A stretch of 64,000 bases of DNA from Archangiaceae bacterium (GTDB taxonomy: Bacteria > Myxococcota > Myxococcia > Myxococcales > Myxococcaceae), in NCBI GenBank assembly GCA_016714225.1, contig JADJNS010000009.1:186001-250000 (forward strand), in the 5' to 3' direction. The stretch's first letter is position 1, and every line of letters begins with the position of its first letter. The notes below the pieces were generated by a model. That model was not told the origin of the DNA and searched no databases. It was given only the letters and a program-made list of their open reading frames with translations. The position numbers and the translations under genes are program-made. Positions 24,942 through 32,841 of this stretch are shown in pieces.

Positions 24942-26958
24942 GCCGCTTCTTCACCACCGCCGCCGGCCGGTAGGGCTGCTCGCCCGCGGCGCGCGCCAGG
25001 GTCGAGACCTCGACCACCTTGGCGCCGAAGCGCGCCCAGCTGAGCTCGCCGGTGCCCTTCACGGTGATGAACTCGTCGCGGTTCACCGGCAGCGCGGCGG
25101 CCAGGTTCTTGAGCGTGTCGTCGTTGAAGATGAGGTACGGCGCGATGCAGAGGCTGGTCGAGAGGCCGCGCCTCCACTTGCGCAGCTCTTCGAACGCCAG
25201 CGCGCTGAAGCGCTGGTTCTTCTCGCCCGGCTCGGGCTCGGGCGCGACTCCCGGGGCGCGCGACGAGACCTCGAGGCGGGGCCCCCGGCACACGTCGCAG
25301 TTGCCGCAGCGCGAGGCCTCGGGGCGCTCTCCGAAGTAGCGCAGCACGAAGGCGCGGCGGCAGCGGCGCTCGTAGGCGTACTCGGTCATGCGGCGGAGCA
25401 GCAGCAGGGCGCGCCGCTCTTGCGCGCGCACCTGGCCCAGGTCGAGCCCCAGCGCCTCGAAGGGCAGCTCGCGCAGCGGTTCGATGGTGCGCCCGGCGAA
25501 CGGCCGCTTCACCTGGAGCAGCCCGCCGCGCTCGAGCAGGCCGATGGCGTGGCGGAGCTTCTCGAGCGAGAGGTGACACCGCGCCACGATCGCCTCGAGC
25601 TCGAGCACGCTGGCGGTGCCCACCGGGGCCAGCGCGCAGAGCGCCTCGAGCACCGCGCGCGCCTCGGGGCTGCGCGGCTGGGTGGCTGCGGCACCGTCGG
25701 CGACGGTGAAGGTCCACGCTCCTTCGCCGCGGCGCCCCCGGGCGAGCAGGCGGGCGCGCTCGAGAATGCGCACCGCCGAGCCGACCTCGAGCTCGCTGGC
25801 GCCCAGGTGGTTGGCGAGCACGTGCAGCCCCTGGTCGAAGCGCGGGCCTCGTGCGCGCAGCAGCTTCCACACGTCGGCGATGAGGGTCTGCGAGGGGTGG
25901 CTGCCCTGAATCAGCCTTTCCTGGGTGAAGACGTCGGAGTGGTTGAAGAGCAGCACCGCGTGGGCGGGCTTGCCGTCGCGGCCGGCGCGGCCGATCTCCT
26001 GGTAGTAGGCCTCGACCGCGCGGGGAATGCCGGCGTGCGCCACGAAGCGCACGTCGGCCTTGTCGACGCCCATGCCGAACGCGTTGGTAGCCACCGCCAC
26101 CGCGCGCGCGCTGCTCATGAACGTGTCCTGGGCGCGGTGGCGGGCGTCGTCGTCGAGGCCCGCGTGGTACAGCACCGCGTCGACCTGGCTCTTCACCAGC
26201 GCGGCATGCAGGCTCTCGGCCGACTTGCGGGTCGAGCAGTACACCAGCCCGGGGGCCTGCTCGCGCGCCAGGGCGAGGCACGCCTGCCGCTTGTCGGCGT
26301 CGCCGTCGACCCTCGACACCTCGAGAAAGAGGTTGGGGCGATCGAAGCCCGAGACGAACACCCGCGGCTCTTTGAGCAGCAGCACGCGGGCGATGTCGTC
26401 ACGCACCTCGGGCGTGGCGGTGGCGGTGAGCGCCACGGTGCGCGGGGGCAGCAGGCGCTTTCGCACCGCGCCCAGCAGCGCGTAGTCGGGGCGAAAGTCG
26501 TGGCCCCAGGCGCTGATGCAGTGGGCCTCGTCGACCGCGAAGAGCGAGAGCCTCCCCTCGAGCACCTCGAGCAGCGGCTCGCTGCGCAGCCGCTCGGGCG
26601 ACACGTAGAGCAGCTTGAGCTCGCCCGCGCGCACTCGGGCGAGGCGCTCGAGCCGCTCGCCCTCTGACTGCGCCGCGCTCAGGTATGCCGCCCGCAGCCC
26701 TCGCGCCTGCAGTTGCTCGACCTGGTCGCGCATCAGGGCGATGAGCGGCGAGACCACCAGCGTCACTCCGCCGAGCAGCGCGGCGGGCAGCTGGTAGCAG
26801 AGGCTCTTGCCCGCGCCGGTGGGCATCACGGTGACGGTGTTGTGCCCGGCCATCACCGCCTCGATGACCTCGCGCTGCCCGGGTCGGAACCCGCGGTACC
26901 CGAAGTGCCGGGCGAGCCCGTCGGCCAGGCTCAGCGACGGCGTGGGCTCGGCGTGCAT
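24916..26958 (-). CDS. recQ: ATP-dependent DNA helicase RecQ
   Basis: A 680-aa superfamily 2 helicase that unwinds DNA 3'-5' in recombination and fork repair. Walker A is TGAGKS (Lys51), Walker B/DEAH is VDEAHCISAWGHDFRPDY (143 on), and the helicase C motifs (VYCSTRKSAE, YHAGLDDDAR, IGRAGRDG) are intact. The zinc-binding RecQ-C region shows RRCRRAFVLRYF and CGNCDVC, and a C-terminal HRDC domain follows (FEELRKWRRGLS, IAPYLIFNDDTLKNLA). The start at 26958 was chosen because GGAGG lies 5 bases upstream; an in-frame start further up lacks support. It overlaps the radC-like gene upstream by 28 bases, implying coupled expression, and its tail overlaps a convergent lipoprotein gene. Confidence 0.93.
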   Translation of the reverse strand: MHAEPTPSLSLADGLARHFGYRGFRPGQREVIEAVMAGHNTVTVMPTGAGKSLCYQLPAALLGGVTLVVSPLIALMRDQVEQLQARGLRAAYLSAAQSEGERLERLARVRAGELKLLYVSPERLRSEPLLEVLEGRLSLFAVDEAHCISAWGHDFRPDYALLGAVRKRLLPPRTVALTATATPEVRDDIARVLLLKEPRVFVSGFDRPNLFLEVSRVDGDADKRQACLALAREQAPGLVYCSTRKSAESLHAALVKSQVDAVLYHAGLDDDARHRAQDTFMSSARAVAVATNAFGMGVDKADVRFVAHAGIPRAVEAYYQEIGRAGRDGKPAHAVLLFNHSDVFTQERLIQGSHPSQTLIADVWKLLRARGPRFDQGLHVLANHLGASELEVGSAVRILERARLLARGRRGEGAWTFTVADGAAATQPRSPEARAVLEALCALAPVGTASVLELEAIVARCHLSLEKLRHAIGLLERGGLLQVKRPFAGRTIEPLRELPFEALGLDLGQVRAQERRALLLLRRMTEYAYERRCRRAFVLRYFGERPEASRCGNCDVCRGPRLEVSSRAPGVAPEPEPGEKNQRFSALAFEELRKWRRGLSTSLCIAPYLIFNDDTLKNLAAALPVNRDEFITVKGTGELSWARFGAKVVEVSTLARAAGEQPYRPAAVVKKRLKARYPAP

Positions 26959-27608
26959 CGGGCCTCCATCAGCTGCGGCGGCGCGGCGCTCTCGGAGTCG
27001 AGCAGCCCGGCGGCCAGCATCGAGCACCAGGTGGCGTCACCCACCACCAGGTGGTCGGCGAGGCGAATGCACAGGGCACGGCCGGCCTCGCGCAGCTGCC
27101 GGGTGAGCGCCACGTCGTGAGAAGACGGGGTGGGGTCGCCGCTGGGGTGGTTGTGCACCAGCACCAGGGCGGTGGCACGGGCCGCGAGCGCGGGGGCGAA
27201 GACGTCGCGCGGGTCGACCACGCAGTGGGTGGCGCTGCCCCTGGCCACGCAGCGGTGGCGCAGCAGCAGGTTCGAGGGCCCCAGGCAGAGCACGTGCATC
27301 TCTTCGTGCGCGAGGTGCAGCAGGTGGGGGCGAATGAAGGCGTGGGTGTCGGCCGGCGTGCGCAGCCGCGGGGGCTTGCGCTCGGGTTGCTGCAGCGAGC
27401 GGCGCCCCAGCTCGAGCGCCACCAGCAGCCGGGCCGATTGGTGCGGAGACAGCCGGGGGTCGTCGAGCCAGTCTTCGACCGGCGTGCGCTGCACCGCGCG
27501 CAGGTCTTCGTCGGCCAGGGCGTCGGTGTCCAACAGCACGGCGAGCAGCTCGGAGTCCGAGAGAGCGCGCGCCGAGAGGCGGAAGAGCCGTTCGAGGGTC
27601 GGGTTCAT
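26931..27608 (-). CDS. radC: RadC family JAB-domain protein
   Basis: A 225-aa protein of the RadC/YeeS family. The N-terminal helical part (SDSELLAVLLDT, ELGRRSL) is followed by the JAB/MPN domain with its metal-site residues: Glu103 in HEEMHVLCLG, His152 and His154 in VHNHPSGDPTPSSHD, and Asp165. RadC was once linked to DNA repair, but its biochemical role is unclear. Here it is the first gene of a pair overlapping recQ by 28 bases, which supports a DNA-processing context. It is slightly shorter than typical RadC because the N-terminal helix-hairpin-helix part looks reduced. Confidence 0.9.
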   Translation of the reverse strand: MNPTLERLFRLSARALSDSELLAVLLDTDALADEDLRAVQRTPVEDWLDDPRLSPHQSARLLVALELGRRSLQQPERKPPRLRTPADTHAFIRPHLLHLAHEEMHVLCLGPSNLLLRHRCVARGSATHCVVDPRDVFAPALAARATALVLVHNHPSGDPTPSSHDVALTRQLREAGRALCIRLADHLVVGDATWCSMLAAGLLDSESAAPPQLMEARCTPSPRRR

Positions 27609-27770
27609 GCGCTGCCGCGGTAGCAGCGCGCGTGCGTGGGCAAAGCCGCGAGGTTCGTGACGGAAGCCGGGCGAGGCCGGGGGCGCTTCGCGGACGACAG
27701 TAGACGCTCCACTTTTCAGCCGCTGAGAGAGACGGATTCGGGGGGCCGCTCTCGTCGACGGCCGGGTGGC

Positions 27771-28166
27771 TCAGAGGTCTCTGGGCCCGAACGCGTCGGG
27801 CAGCAGCTTCGCGGCGGTGTACTTCGTCTGCTTGCCGCGCGGGGTGCGGGTGATGACCGGGGCGTCGGGCGGCAAGAGCTCGTAGATGACCTGCCGGCAC
27901 GCGCCGCAGGGCGGGGTGGGGCGGCGGCTGTCGACCACGATGGCCAGGGCCACCGGCTTCTTGCCGTCGACCACCACCCGGGCCAGCGCGTTGCGCTCGG
28001 CGCACAGGGTGAGCCCGTAGCTGGCGTTCTCGACGTTGCACCCGAGGTGAATGGTGCCGTCGTCGGCCAGCACCGCGGCGCCCACCGCGAACTTCGAGTA
28101 CGGCGCGTAGGCCCTCTTGCGGGCGGTCTCTGCGGCGGCGAACAGCTGCTTCCAGTCGATGGACAT
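27771..28166 (-). CDS. cdd: Cytidine deaminase
   Basis: A 131-aa zinc enzyme of pyrimidine salvage converting cytidine and deoxycytidine to uridine forms. Zinc and catalytic residues are Cys55 and Glu57 in TLCAERNA and Cys87 and Cys90 in PPCGACRQV; the substrate-binding FAVGAAVL and GCNVENASYG motifs are intact. Start ATG 28166 (MSIDWKQ) gives the normal length; an upstream in-frame ATG at 28220 would add a non-homologous leader and overlap the divergent gene. No clear Shine-Dalgarno sequence is seen. Confidence 0.93.
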   Translation of the reverse strand: MSIDWKQLFAAAETARKRAYAPYSKFAVGAAVLADDGTIHLGCNVENASYGLTLCAERNALARVVVDGKKPVALAIVVDSRRPTPPCGACRQVIYELLPPDAPVITRTPRGKQTKYTAAKLLPDAFGPRDL

Positions 28167-28218
28167 CGAAGGGGGAATGTAACCGAGCGCCGCGGCGACT
28201 CCAGTACACTGCCGGGGC

Positions 28219-29394
28219 ATGGACCCCGCAGCGAAGGTCGCGATCGCGGTGACGGCCGGGCTGCTCTACGTCGCCTTCATCGTGGGAGTGATTCTTCTCT
28301 CGGTGAGGTGGTCGCAGCGCATCTTGAAGAGAAAGCGCGACGCGCTGCTGACGGGGCTGCCGGGCGCGAAGCTGACCCAGGCCGCCACCCGCAGCACGCT
28401 CTACGGCGGAGCCGAGAGCGAGTACGAGGTCGACGGCCAGAAGGTGCGGGTCGACGCGCGCTACGTGAGCCGCAGCTTCATTCGCGCCAGCCTGCGGGTG
28501 CCGTCGGGGCCCTACCCGTACCTGGTGGTCTTTCCCGAAGGGAAGCTCGAGCGCCTGGGCAAGGCCCTCGGCCTCAACCGCGAGGTGCAGACCGGCGACC
28601 AGGCCTTCGACGACCTGGCCTACCTCGACACCCTCGACACCGACCAGAACGTGGCGCGCGTGGTCGAGTCTCGAGAAGTGCGCGCCGCGATGACCGAGCT
28701 GCTCGAGCTCGGCTACAAGGTGCAGCTCTCGGAGAAGGGGGTCGAGGCGTTCGTGCTGGTGTACGCGCTCGACGCGGTCGACGGCTCGCGCGCCCGACTG
28801 GCGGTCGCCGCGCTGGGCCGGCTCGCCGCGGCGCTGCCCTCGTTCGCCGGTCAGCGCCTGGTGCCGGTTCACCCGTACCGCCGGCTGGTGCTGGCACTGG
28901 GCCTCATCTTCTCGTGGTTCATCGGGGTGCTGCTGGCGGGCGGGCTGCAGGGCTTCACCGCCCGCACCGTCGACGTCGGCCTGGTGGGGCTGGTGTTCGT
29001 GGTGGGCGGCGGGCTGGTGTGGGTGGCCTACGTGACGGCGCTGGTGCTCGCCTTTCGCGGGCGGAGCTGGGCGTTTCGGGTGCTGCTGGTCTCGGCCTTC
29101 GTCAGCCTGCTGGGCGTGCCGGCGGGCGGCGGCGCGCTGCTGTTGGGCTTGAACCAGTGGCTCGACTCGAGCCCGGGCACCGAGCACCCGACCACGGTGG
29201 CGCAGCACCGGAAGCGCAAGGGCAACTGCACGCTCACCGTCTCGTCGTGGCGCGGCGACGGCACGGTGCCGCTGCACTTCAAGCACCCCGGCGGTGACGA
29301 GGTGCTGCCGGCGGGCGCGAGGGTGGTGGTGCGCACCCACCCGGGCGCGTTCGGCTGGGAGTGGCACGAGCCCATCGCAGCTGACGGCACTTGA
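28219..29394 (+). CDS. Polytopic membrane protein with cytosolic N-terminal domain, unknown
   Basis: A 391-aa protein. One N-terminal transmembrane helix (VAIAVTAGLLYVAFIVGVIL) is followed by a soluble alpha/beta region to about residue 215. Four closely spaced transmembrane helices follow at about 222-315 and a C-terminal beta-rich tail of about 75 residues. No family recognised. A TACACT -10-like box ends 8 bases before the ATG and no Shine-Dalgarno sequence is evident. It diverges from cdd. Confidence 0.65.
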   Translation: MDPAAKVAIAVTAGLLYVAFIVGVILLSVRWSQRILKRKRDALLTGLPGAKLTQAATRSTLYGGAESEYEVDGQKVRVDARYVSRSFIRASLRVPSGPYPYLVVFPEGKLERLGKALGLNREVQTGDQAFDDLAYLDTLDTDQNVARVVESREVRAAMTELLELGYKVQLSEKGVEAFVLVYALDAVDGSRARLAVAALGRLAAALPSFAGQRLVPVHPYRRLVLALGLIFSWFIGVLLAGGLQGFTARTVDVGLVGLVFVVGGGLVWVAYVTALVLAFRGRSWAFRVLLVSAFVSLLGVPAGGGALLLGLNQWLDSSPGTEHPTTVAQHRKRKGNCTLTVSSWRGDGTVPLHFKHPGGDEVLPAGARVVVRTHPGAFGWEWHEPIAADGT

Positions 29395-29415
29395 GGCGCG
29401 TGGTAGCTGACCCGC

Positions 29416-30195
29416 ATGTCGACACCCGTCGCGGTGATCACCGGAGGCAGCCGCGGCGTAGGCCGCGCGCTCGCAGTGCGGCTGGCCAAGAAGGGCTTCG
29501 ACGTCGTCTCGACGTACCGCCGTGACGAAGCGGCGGCGTCGTCGCTGAAGGCCGAGGTCGAGCAGCTCGGCCGCAAGTGCGAGACGGTGGTGGCAGATCA
29601 GCTCGAGCCCGAGAGCCTCAACGCGGTGTTCGACCTGGTGCAGAAGCAGTGGGGCTACCTCGACGTGTTCGTGGCCAACGCGGCGTCGACCAAGTTCACC
29701 CCGCTGATGGACGTGAAGCCCCACCAGATGGACAAGACCTTCAACGTGACGGTGAAGAGCTTTCTCATCGGCGCGCAGCGGTGCCAGCCGCTGATGAAGG
29801 GGCGCAGCGGGCGCATCGTGGCGGTCTCGGGCATGGACACGCGCATGCCGATTCCCTTTCACGGCATGCTGGGCTCGATGAAGTACGCGATGGAGATGCT
29901 GGTGAAGTACCTCGCCACCGAGCTGGCCTCTGACGGCATTCGGGTCAACTCGGTGAACCCGGGCTACATCGACACCGACTCGTCGCGCTTCTACGTGGGC
30001 GACAAGTGGGGTGACATCGAAGCGAAGCTGAAGCAGCTGGTGCCGGCGGGCTTCATCGCCTCGCCCGACGAGATCGCCAAGAGCATCGAGTGGCTGTGCC
30101 TGCCCGACTCGGGCTACGTCAACGGCGTGAACCTGGTCGTCGACGGCGGCCTCGACGTGAACTACCACATGTTCATCAGCTCGCAGCTGGGCTGA
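29416..30195 (+). CDS. Short-chain dehydrogenase family protein, enoyl-ACP-reductase (FabL/FabI)-like, lacking the catalytic Tyr
   Basis: A 259-aa Rossmann-fold protein. The nucleotide motif TGGSRGVG (9-16), NAA (88-90) and the C-terminal GVNLVVDGG are typical of SDR enzymes. The overall sequence resembles FabL-type enoyl-ACP reductases, whose active site is Tyr-x6-Lys. Here Lys156 is present (GSMKYAME), but the residue seven positions before it is His149, and the residue at the classical YxxxK position is Leu152. Either the chemistry differs or the protein is a non-catalytic partner. Its stop overlaps the start of a PlsC-type acyltransferase by one base, so a lipid-related role is likely. 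Confidence 0.75.
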   Translation: MSTPVAVITGGSRGVGRALAVRLAKKGFDVVSTYRRDEAAASSLKAEVEQLGRKCETVVADQLEPESLNAVFDLVQKQWGYLDVFVANAASTKFTPLMDVKPHQMDKTFNVTVKSFLIGAQRCQPLMKGRSGRIVAVSGMDTRMPIPFHGMLGSMKYAMEMLVKYLATELASDGIRVNSVNPGYIDTDSSRFYVGDKWGDIEAKLKQLVPAGFIASPDEIAKSIEWLCLPDSGYVNGVNLVVDGGLDVNYHMFISSQLG

Positions 30196-30917
30196 TGCGG
30201 CTGCTCGTCACCCTCTATTACTGGGTGGTGTTCGTGGTCTCGATCTCGGTCGGGCTGGTGCTGGCCGCGCTGCTCACACTGGTGACGCTGCCGTTCGATG
30301 GCCAGCGGCGCGCGCTGCACTGGCTCATCTGCCACTGGGGCCATCAGTACCTCAAGGTGTGGCCGGGCTGGAGCACGCGCGTCGAGCACCGCGAGCGGCT
30401 GCCCCAAGAGCCGTGCATCATCATCGCCAACCACCAGTCGATGGCCGACATCATCGCGGTGCTGGGGCTGTACTACCCGTTCAAGTTCGTCTCGAAGGCG
30501 TCGCTGTTCGGCGTGCCCGGGCTGGGCTGGCTGATGAAGGGGGCGAAGTACGTCAGCGTCGAGCGGGGCCGCCCCAAGTCGACCCACGAGATGATGGAGA
30601 CCTGCCGGCGGTGGCTGCGCGCCGGCATGAGCGTGATGATTTTTCCCGAGGGCACCTACGCGCCCGATGGGCGGCTCTTGCCGTTCAAGGCGGGCGCGTT
30701 CGTGCTGGCGATGGAAGAGAAGGTACCCATCGCTCCGGTGGTGCTCGAGGGCACGCCTGCGCTCATCTGGGAAGACGGGCCGTGGCTGAGCCCGCGCGCG
30801 AAGATTCGGGTGACGGTGCAAGAGCCGCTCTCGGTCGAGGCGCTGGGCTCAGACCCCGAGGCGGCGGCCGCGAAGGTGCGCCAGCAGTACGCCGAGTGGA
30901 CGGCGAAGAAGGCCTGA
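30195..30917 (+). CDS. plsC: 1-acyl-sn-glycerol-3-phosphate acyltransferase (PlsC family)
   Basis: A 240-aa membrane-associated enzyme that transfers an acyl chain to lysophosphatidic acid or a related acceptor. An N-terminal transmembrane segment (VVFVVSISVGLVLAALLTLV) precedes the acyltransferase motifs NHQSMAD (His80, Asp85), the GAKYVSVERG block, and MIFPEGTYAPDG (about 149-159). The start ATG overlaps the TGA of the SDR gene, so the two form a bicistron. This could be a second or specialised PlsC rather than the housekeeping one. Confidence 0.88.
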   Translation: MRLLVTLYYWVVFVVSISVGLVLAALLTLVTLPFDGQRRALHWLICHWGHQYLKVWPGWSTRVEHRERLPQEPCIIIANHQSMADIIAVLGLYYPFKFVSKASLFGVPGLGWLMKGAKYVSVERGRPKSTHEMMETCRRWLRAGMSVMIFPEGTYAPDGRLLPFKAGAFVLAMEEKVPIAPVVLEGTPALIWEDGPWLSPRAKIRVTVQEPLSVEALGSDPEAAAAKVRQQYAEWTAKKA

Positions 30918-30921
30918 CGGG

Positions 30922-31215
30922 CTACTGCTTCGCGGCCCAGTCGAGCCACTGGCGGCGGGTGGCCTCGAGGTTGCCGGTCAGCCCGTCGCCGAAGGTCGCG
31001 ATGCCGGTGATGCGGGCCAGCGCGTGGCCCCAGAAGAGCGAGCCTTCGCGGTACCGGTCGATGATGAGGGGCACGGCCGCGGCGCCCAGCGCCACGATGG
31101 CGTCGTAGCTCTCGTGCCGCACGTAGGCGGCGGGGTTCGACAGCTCGGGGTGCTCGGCGCAGTGCTCGAGCCAGCGGTCGGCGAGGGTGTCGAACGTCTC
31201 GCGGGTCGAGCTCAC
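30922..31215 (-). CDS. Small helical protein, partner of the upstream Cys/His protein
   Basis: A 97-aa protein starting at a GTG that overlaps the preceding stop (GTGA). The sequence has the pattern of a small widespread family often found beside YNCIAW-type proteins: TFDTLADRWLEH, a variable part, then AIVALGAAAVPLIIDRY, WGHALARITGI and a terminal LEATRRQWLDWAAKQ. It looks all-helical, like one or two HEAT-type repeats. Function unknown. The coupling to the upstream gene suggests binding or control of its product (for example an immunity-type partner), which is inference. My memory of the family association is from genome reading, not a search. Confidence 0.6.
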   Translation of the reverse strand: MSSTRETFDTLADRWLEHCAEHPELSNPAAYVRHESYDAIVALGAAAVPLIIDRYREGSLFWGHALARITGIATFGDGLTGNLEATRRQWLDWAAKQ

Positions 31216-32633
31216 CGCGGCTCCGCGCGAGGGCGCACGTAGATGCGCACCGGCGCGCCGTACGAGGGGCCGGCCAGGTCGTCGAGGGCGTGGTGGCGAA
31301 TCAGCGGCTGGGTGCCGATCTTCGAGGTCCACTGGCCGTCGGGCTGCTGGCGGGCGCCGTGGGTCACCTCGGTGGCGCCGCTGCTCAAGGTGAGCGCGTA
31401 GAGGGCGACCTTCTCGAGCTCGGGGTCGAGCGAGGCGTCGAGGTCGGGGGCGGGCGAGTAGCCGGCCTTCGCGTAGAGCGCGTCGAAGTCTTCCACCCGG
31501 GTGCCCGGCCACACCCACTGGTCGCGCAGCCCCAGGGTCCAGGCGATGCAGTTGTAGCGCTGCGACGAGGGGGCGATGCCGACGAAGTCTTCGGCCTGCA
31601 GGTTGGGGAAGCTCTTGCTGCGCAAGAGCTCGTTCTTCCAGCTGGGGTCGGCGTCGTCGCGGGCCGGGCCGACCTCGTACCGGTAGTTCTGACCGAACGC
31701 CGAGTCGTACTGAACGGCGCCGTGCTGCTCGCCCTCGAACCACACCGCGACCCGGGTGGCCTCGAAGGGCACCCGCAGTGCGGGCATCAAGACCTCGGGG
31801 GGCCCGCCACCCTCGCGCGGCGCGAAAAGCGAGAAGCGCATCGGGGGCTTTTCGTCGAACGAGACGCAGGCCGTGAGCTCTTGTGGCACCTCGCCGCCGA
31901 AGAGCGAGCCCATGCGGTCGGCGTCGTAGGCGAGCTCGAGCTTGTCTCCGGCGCGCAGCGCGCCGCCGAGTGAGGCCTTCCAGTCGTCCGAGAAGAGCAG
32001 GGTGGCGCCGCGGGTCGAAGCGACCGCAGCGTCGTTGCTCGGGTCCCACGAGGTCGAGACCTTGCCCCGGGCGTCGGTGGTGCGGAGCTTGAGGCGCATC
32101 ACCCCGTCTGCGTCGGCGGGCACGTCGATGCGGGCGGCCGAGAGCTGCAGCAGCCCATTGGCGTCGCGGGTGCCGTCGCTGAGCGGCACCACCGTCTCTT
32201 CGCCGGTGGGAGCGAAGTTCCACACCAGCTCGAGCTTCTCGGCCGACTTGAAGAGCCGCGCGGGGTCGACGGTGACGGTGAGCGGCTTGCCCGCTTCGGC
32301 GAAGAACGACGGGTCTCGGCCATTGCCCCTGGGCAGAGCGAGGGCGCGCCGGTCGTCGAGCTCGGCGGTGGCCAGGCGCTCGCCCATGCCGAAGTGCGCG
32401 GTGTACCCGGCGGCGCGCACGGCCTTCGGCTGCAGCGCGTCGACCAGCGCGAGGAACTCGGCGGGCGTGCCGCCGCTCGCGGCGCGGGCCGAAGCGGCGC
32501 TGAAGGCCTCACCTCGCGGCGGCGAGCGCCGGGCGGGGCTCGACGAGACGCGAGCAGCGGCGGTGTCGGTGCGGGCGCGGTCGACGCGGGCGTTGCCGTT
32601 TCTCGCGCCGACTCTCGCGCTCACGCCGCTCAC
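31212..32633 (-). CDS. Protein with C-terminal YNCIAW-type Cys/His domain (DUF7689-like), unknown function
   Basis: A 473-aa protein. The first about 60 residues are low-complexity and basic. A middle region (about 60-320) is beta-rich (PLTVTVDPARLFKSAEKLEL, VVPLSDGTRDANGLLQL) and not confidently recognised. The last about 150 residues carry YNCIAWTLG (Cys codon at 31548-31550), ALYALTLSSG, THGARQ (His codon at 31359-31361), QWTSKIG and SYGAPVRIYV, a signature I associate with the DUF7689 family. The Cys followed by His resembles a papain-like dyad, but activity is unproven. GTG 32633 has no Shine-Dalgarno sequence, so the start is uncertain. It overlaps the small downstream gene by 4 bases. 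Confidence 0.65.
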   Translation of the reverse strand: MSGVSARVGARNGNARVDRARTDTAAARVSSSPARRSPPRGEAFSAASARAASGGTPAEFLALVDALQPKAVRAAGYTAHFGMGERLATAELDDRRALALPRGNGRDPSFFAEAGKPLTVTVDPARLFKSAEKLELVWNFAPTGEETVVPLSDGTRDANGLLQLSAARIDVPADADGVMRLKLRTTDARGKVSTSWDPSNDAAVASTRGATLLFSDDWKASLGGALRAGDKLELAYDADRMGSLFGGEVPQELTACVSFDEKPPMRFSLFAPREGGGPPEVLMPALRVPFEATRVAVWFEGEQHGAVQYDSAFGQNYRYEVGPARDDADPSWKNELLRSKSFPNLQAEDFVGIAPSSQRYNCIAWTLGLRDQWVWPGTRVEDFDALYAKAGYSPAPDLDASLDPELEKVALYALTLSSGATEVTHGARQQPDGQWTSKIGTQPLIRHHALDDLAGPSYGAPVRIYVRPRAEPR

Positions 32634-32648
32634 CTAACACGCAGCGCG

Positions 32649-32750
32649 CTACTCGATGACTGCGGTCTGGTCTTCTCGCGGCAGCTCACGGCTGAAGGCG
32701 ACCGGAGCGAAGACGAAGGAGAGGACCAGGAGCTTGAGCGCGAACCGCAT
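32649..32750 (-). CDS. Very short open frame encoding a signal-peptide-like sequence
   Basis: Thirty-three codons from ATG 32750: a basic start, a hydrophobic core (LKLLVLSFVFAPVAFS) and a short acidic tail. It ends 16 bases before the Cys/His gene. It could be a small secreted peptide or a decayed leader once joined to the downstream protein. No Shine-Dalgarno sequence is visible, so support is weak. Confidence 0.25.
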   Translation of the reverse strand: MRFALKLLVLSFVFAPVAFSRELPREDQTAVIE

Positions 32751-32841
32751 GTGGGATTATCGCCTTCATCGCGCCCCGGGTTGCCAGGCCAGGGTTTCAG
32801 GGGGTTGCACGTGGCGGGGCTCTCGTGGGTTGTTGAGGCTC

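Noticed and set aside
27037..30168. Open frame of over 1000 codons on the minus strand across radC, cdd and the SDR gene
   Set aside because: It runs antisense or out of frame through several well-supported genes and encodes low-complexity sequence, a product of high third-position G+C.
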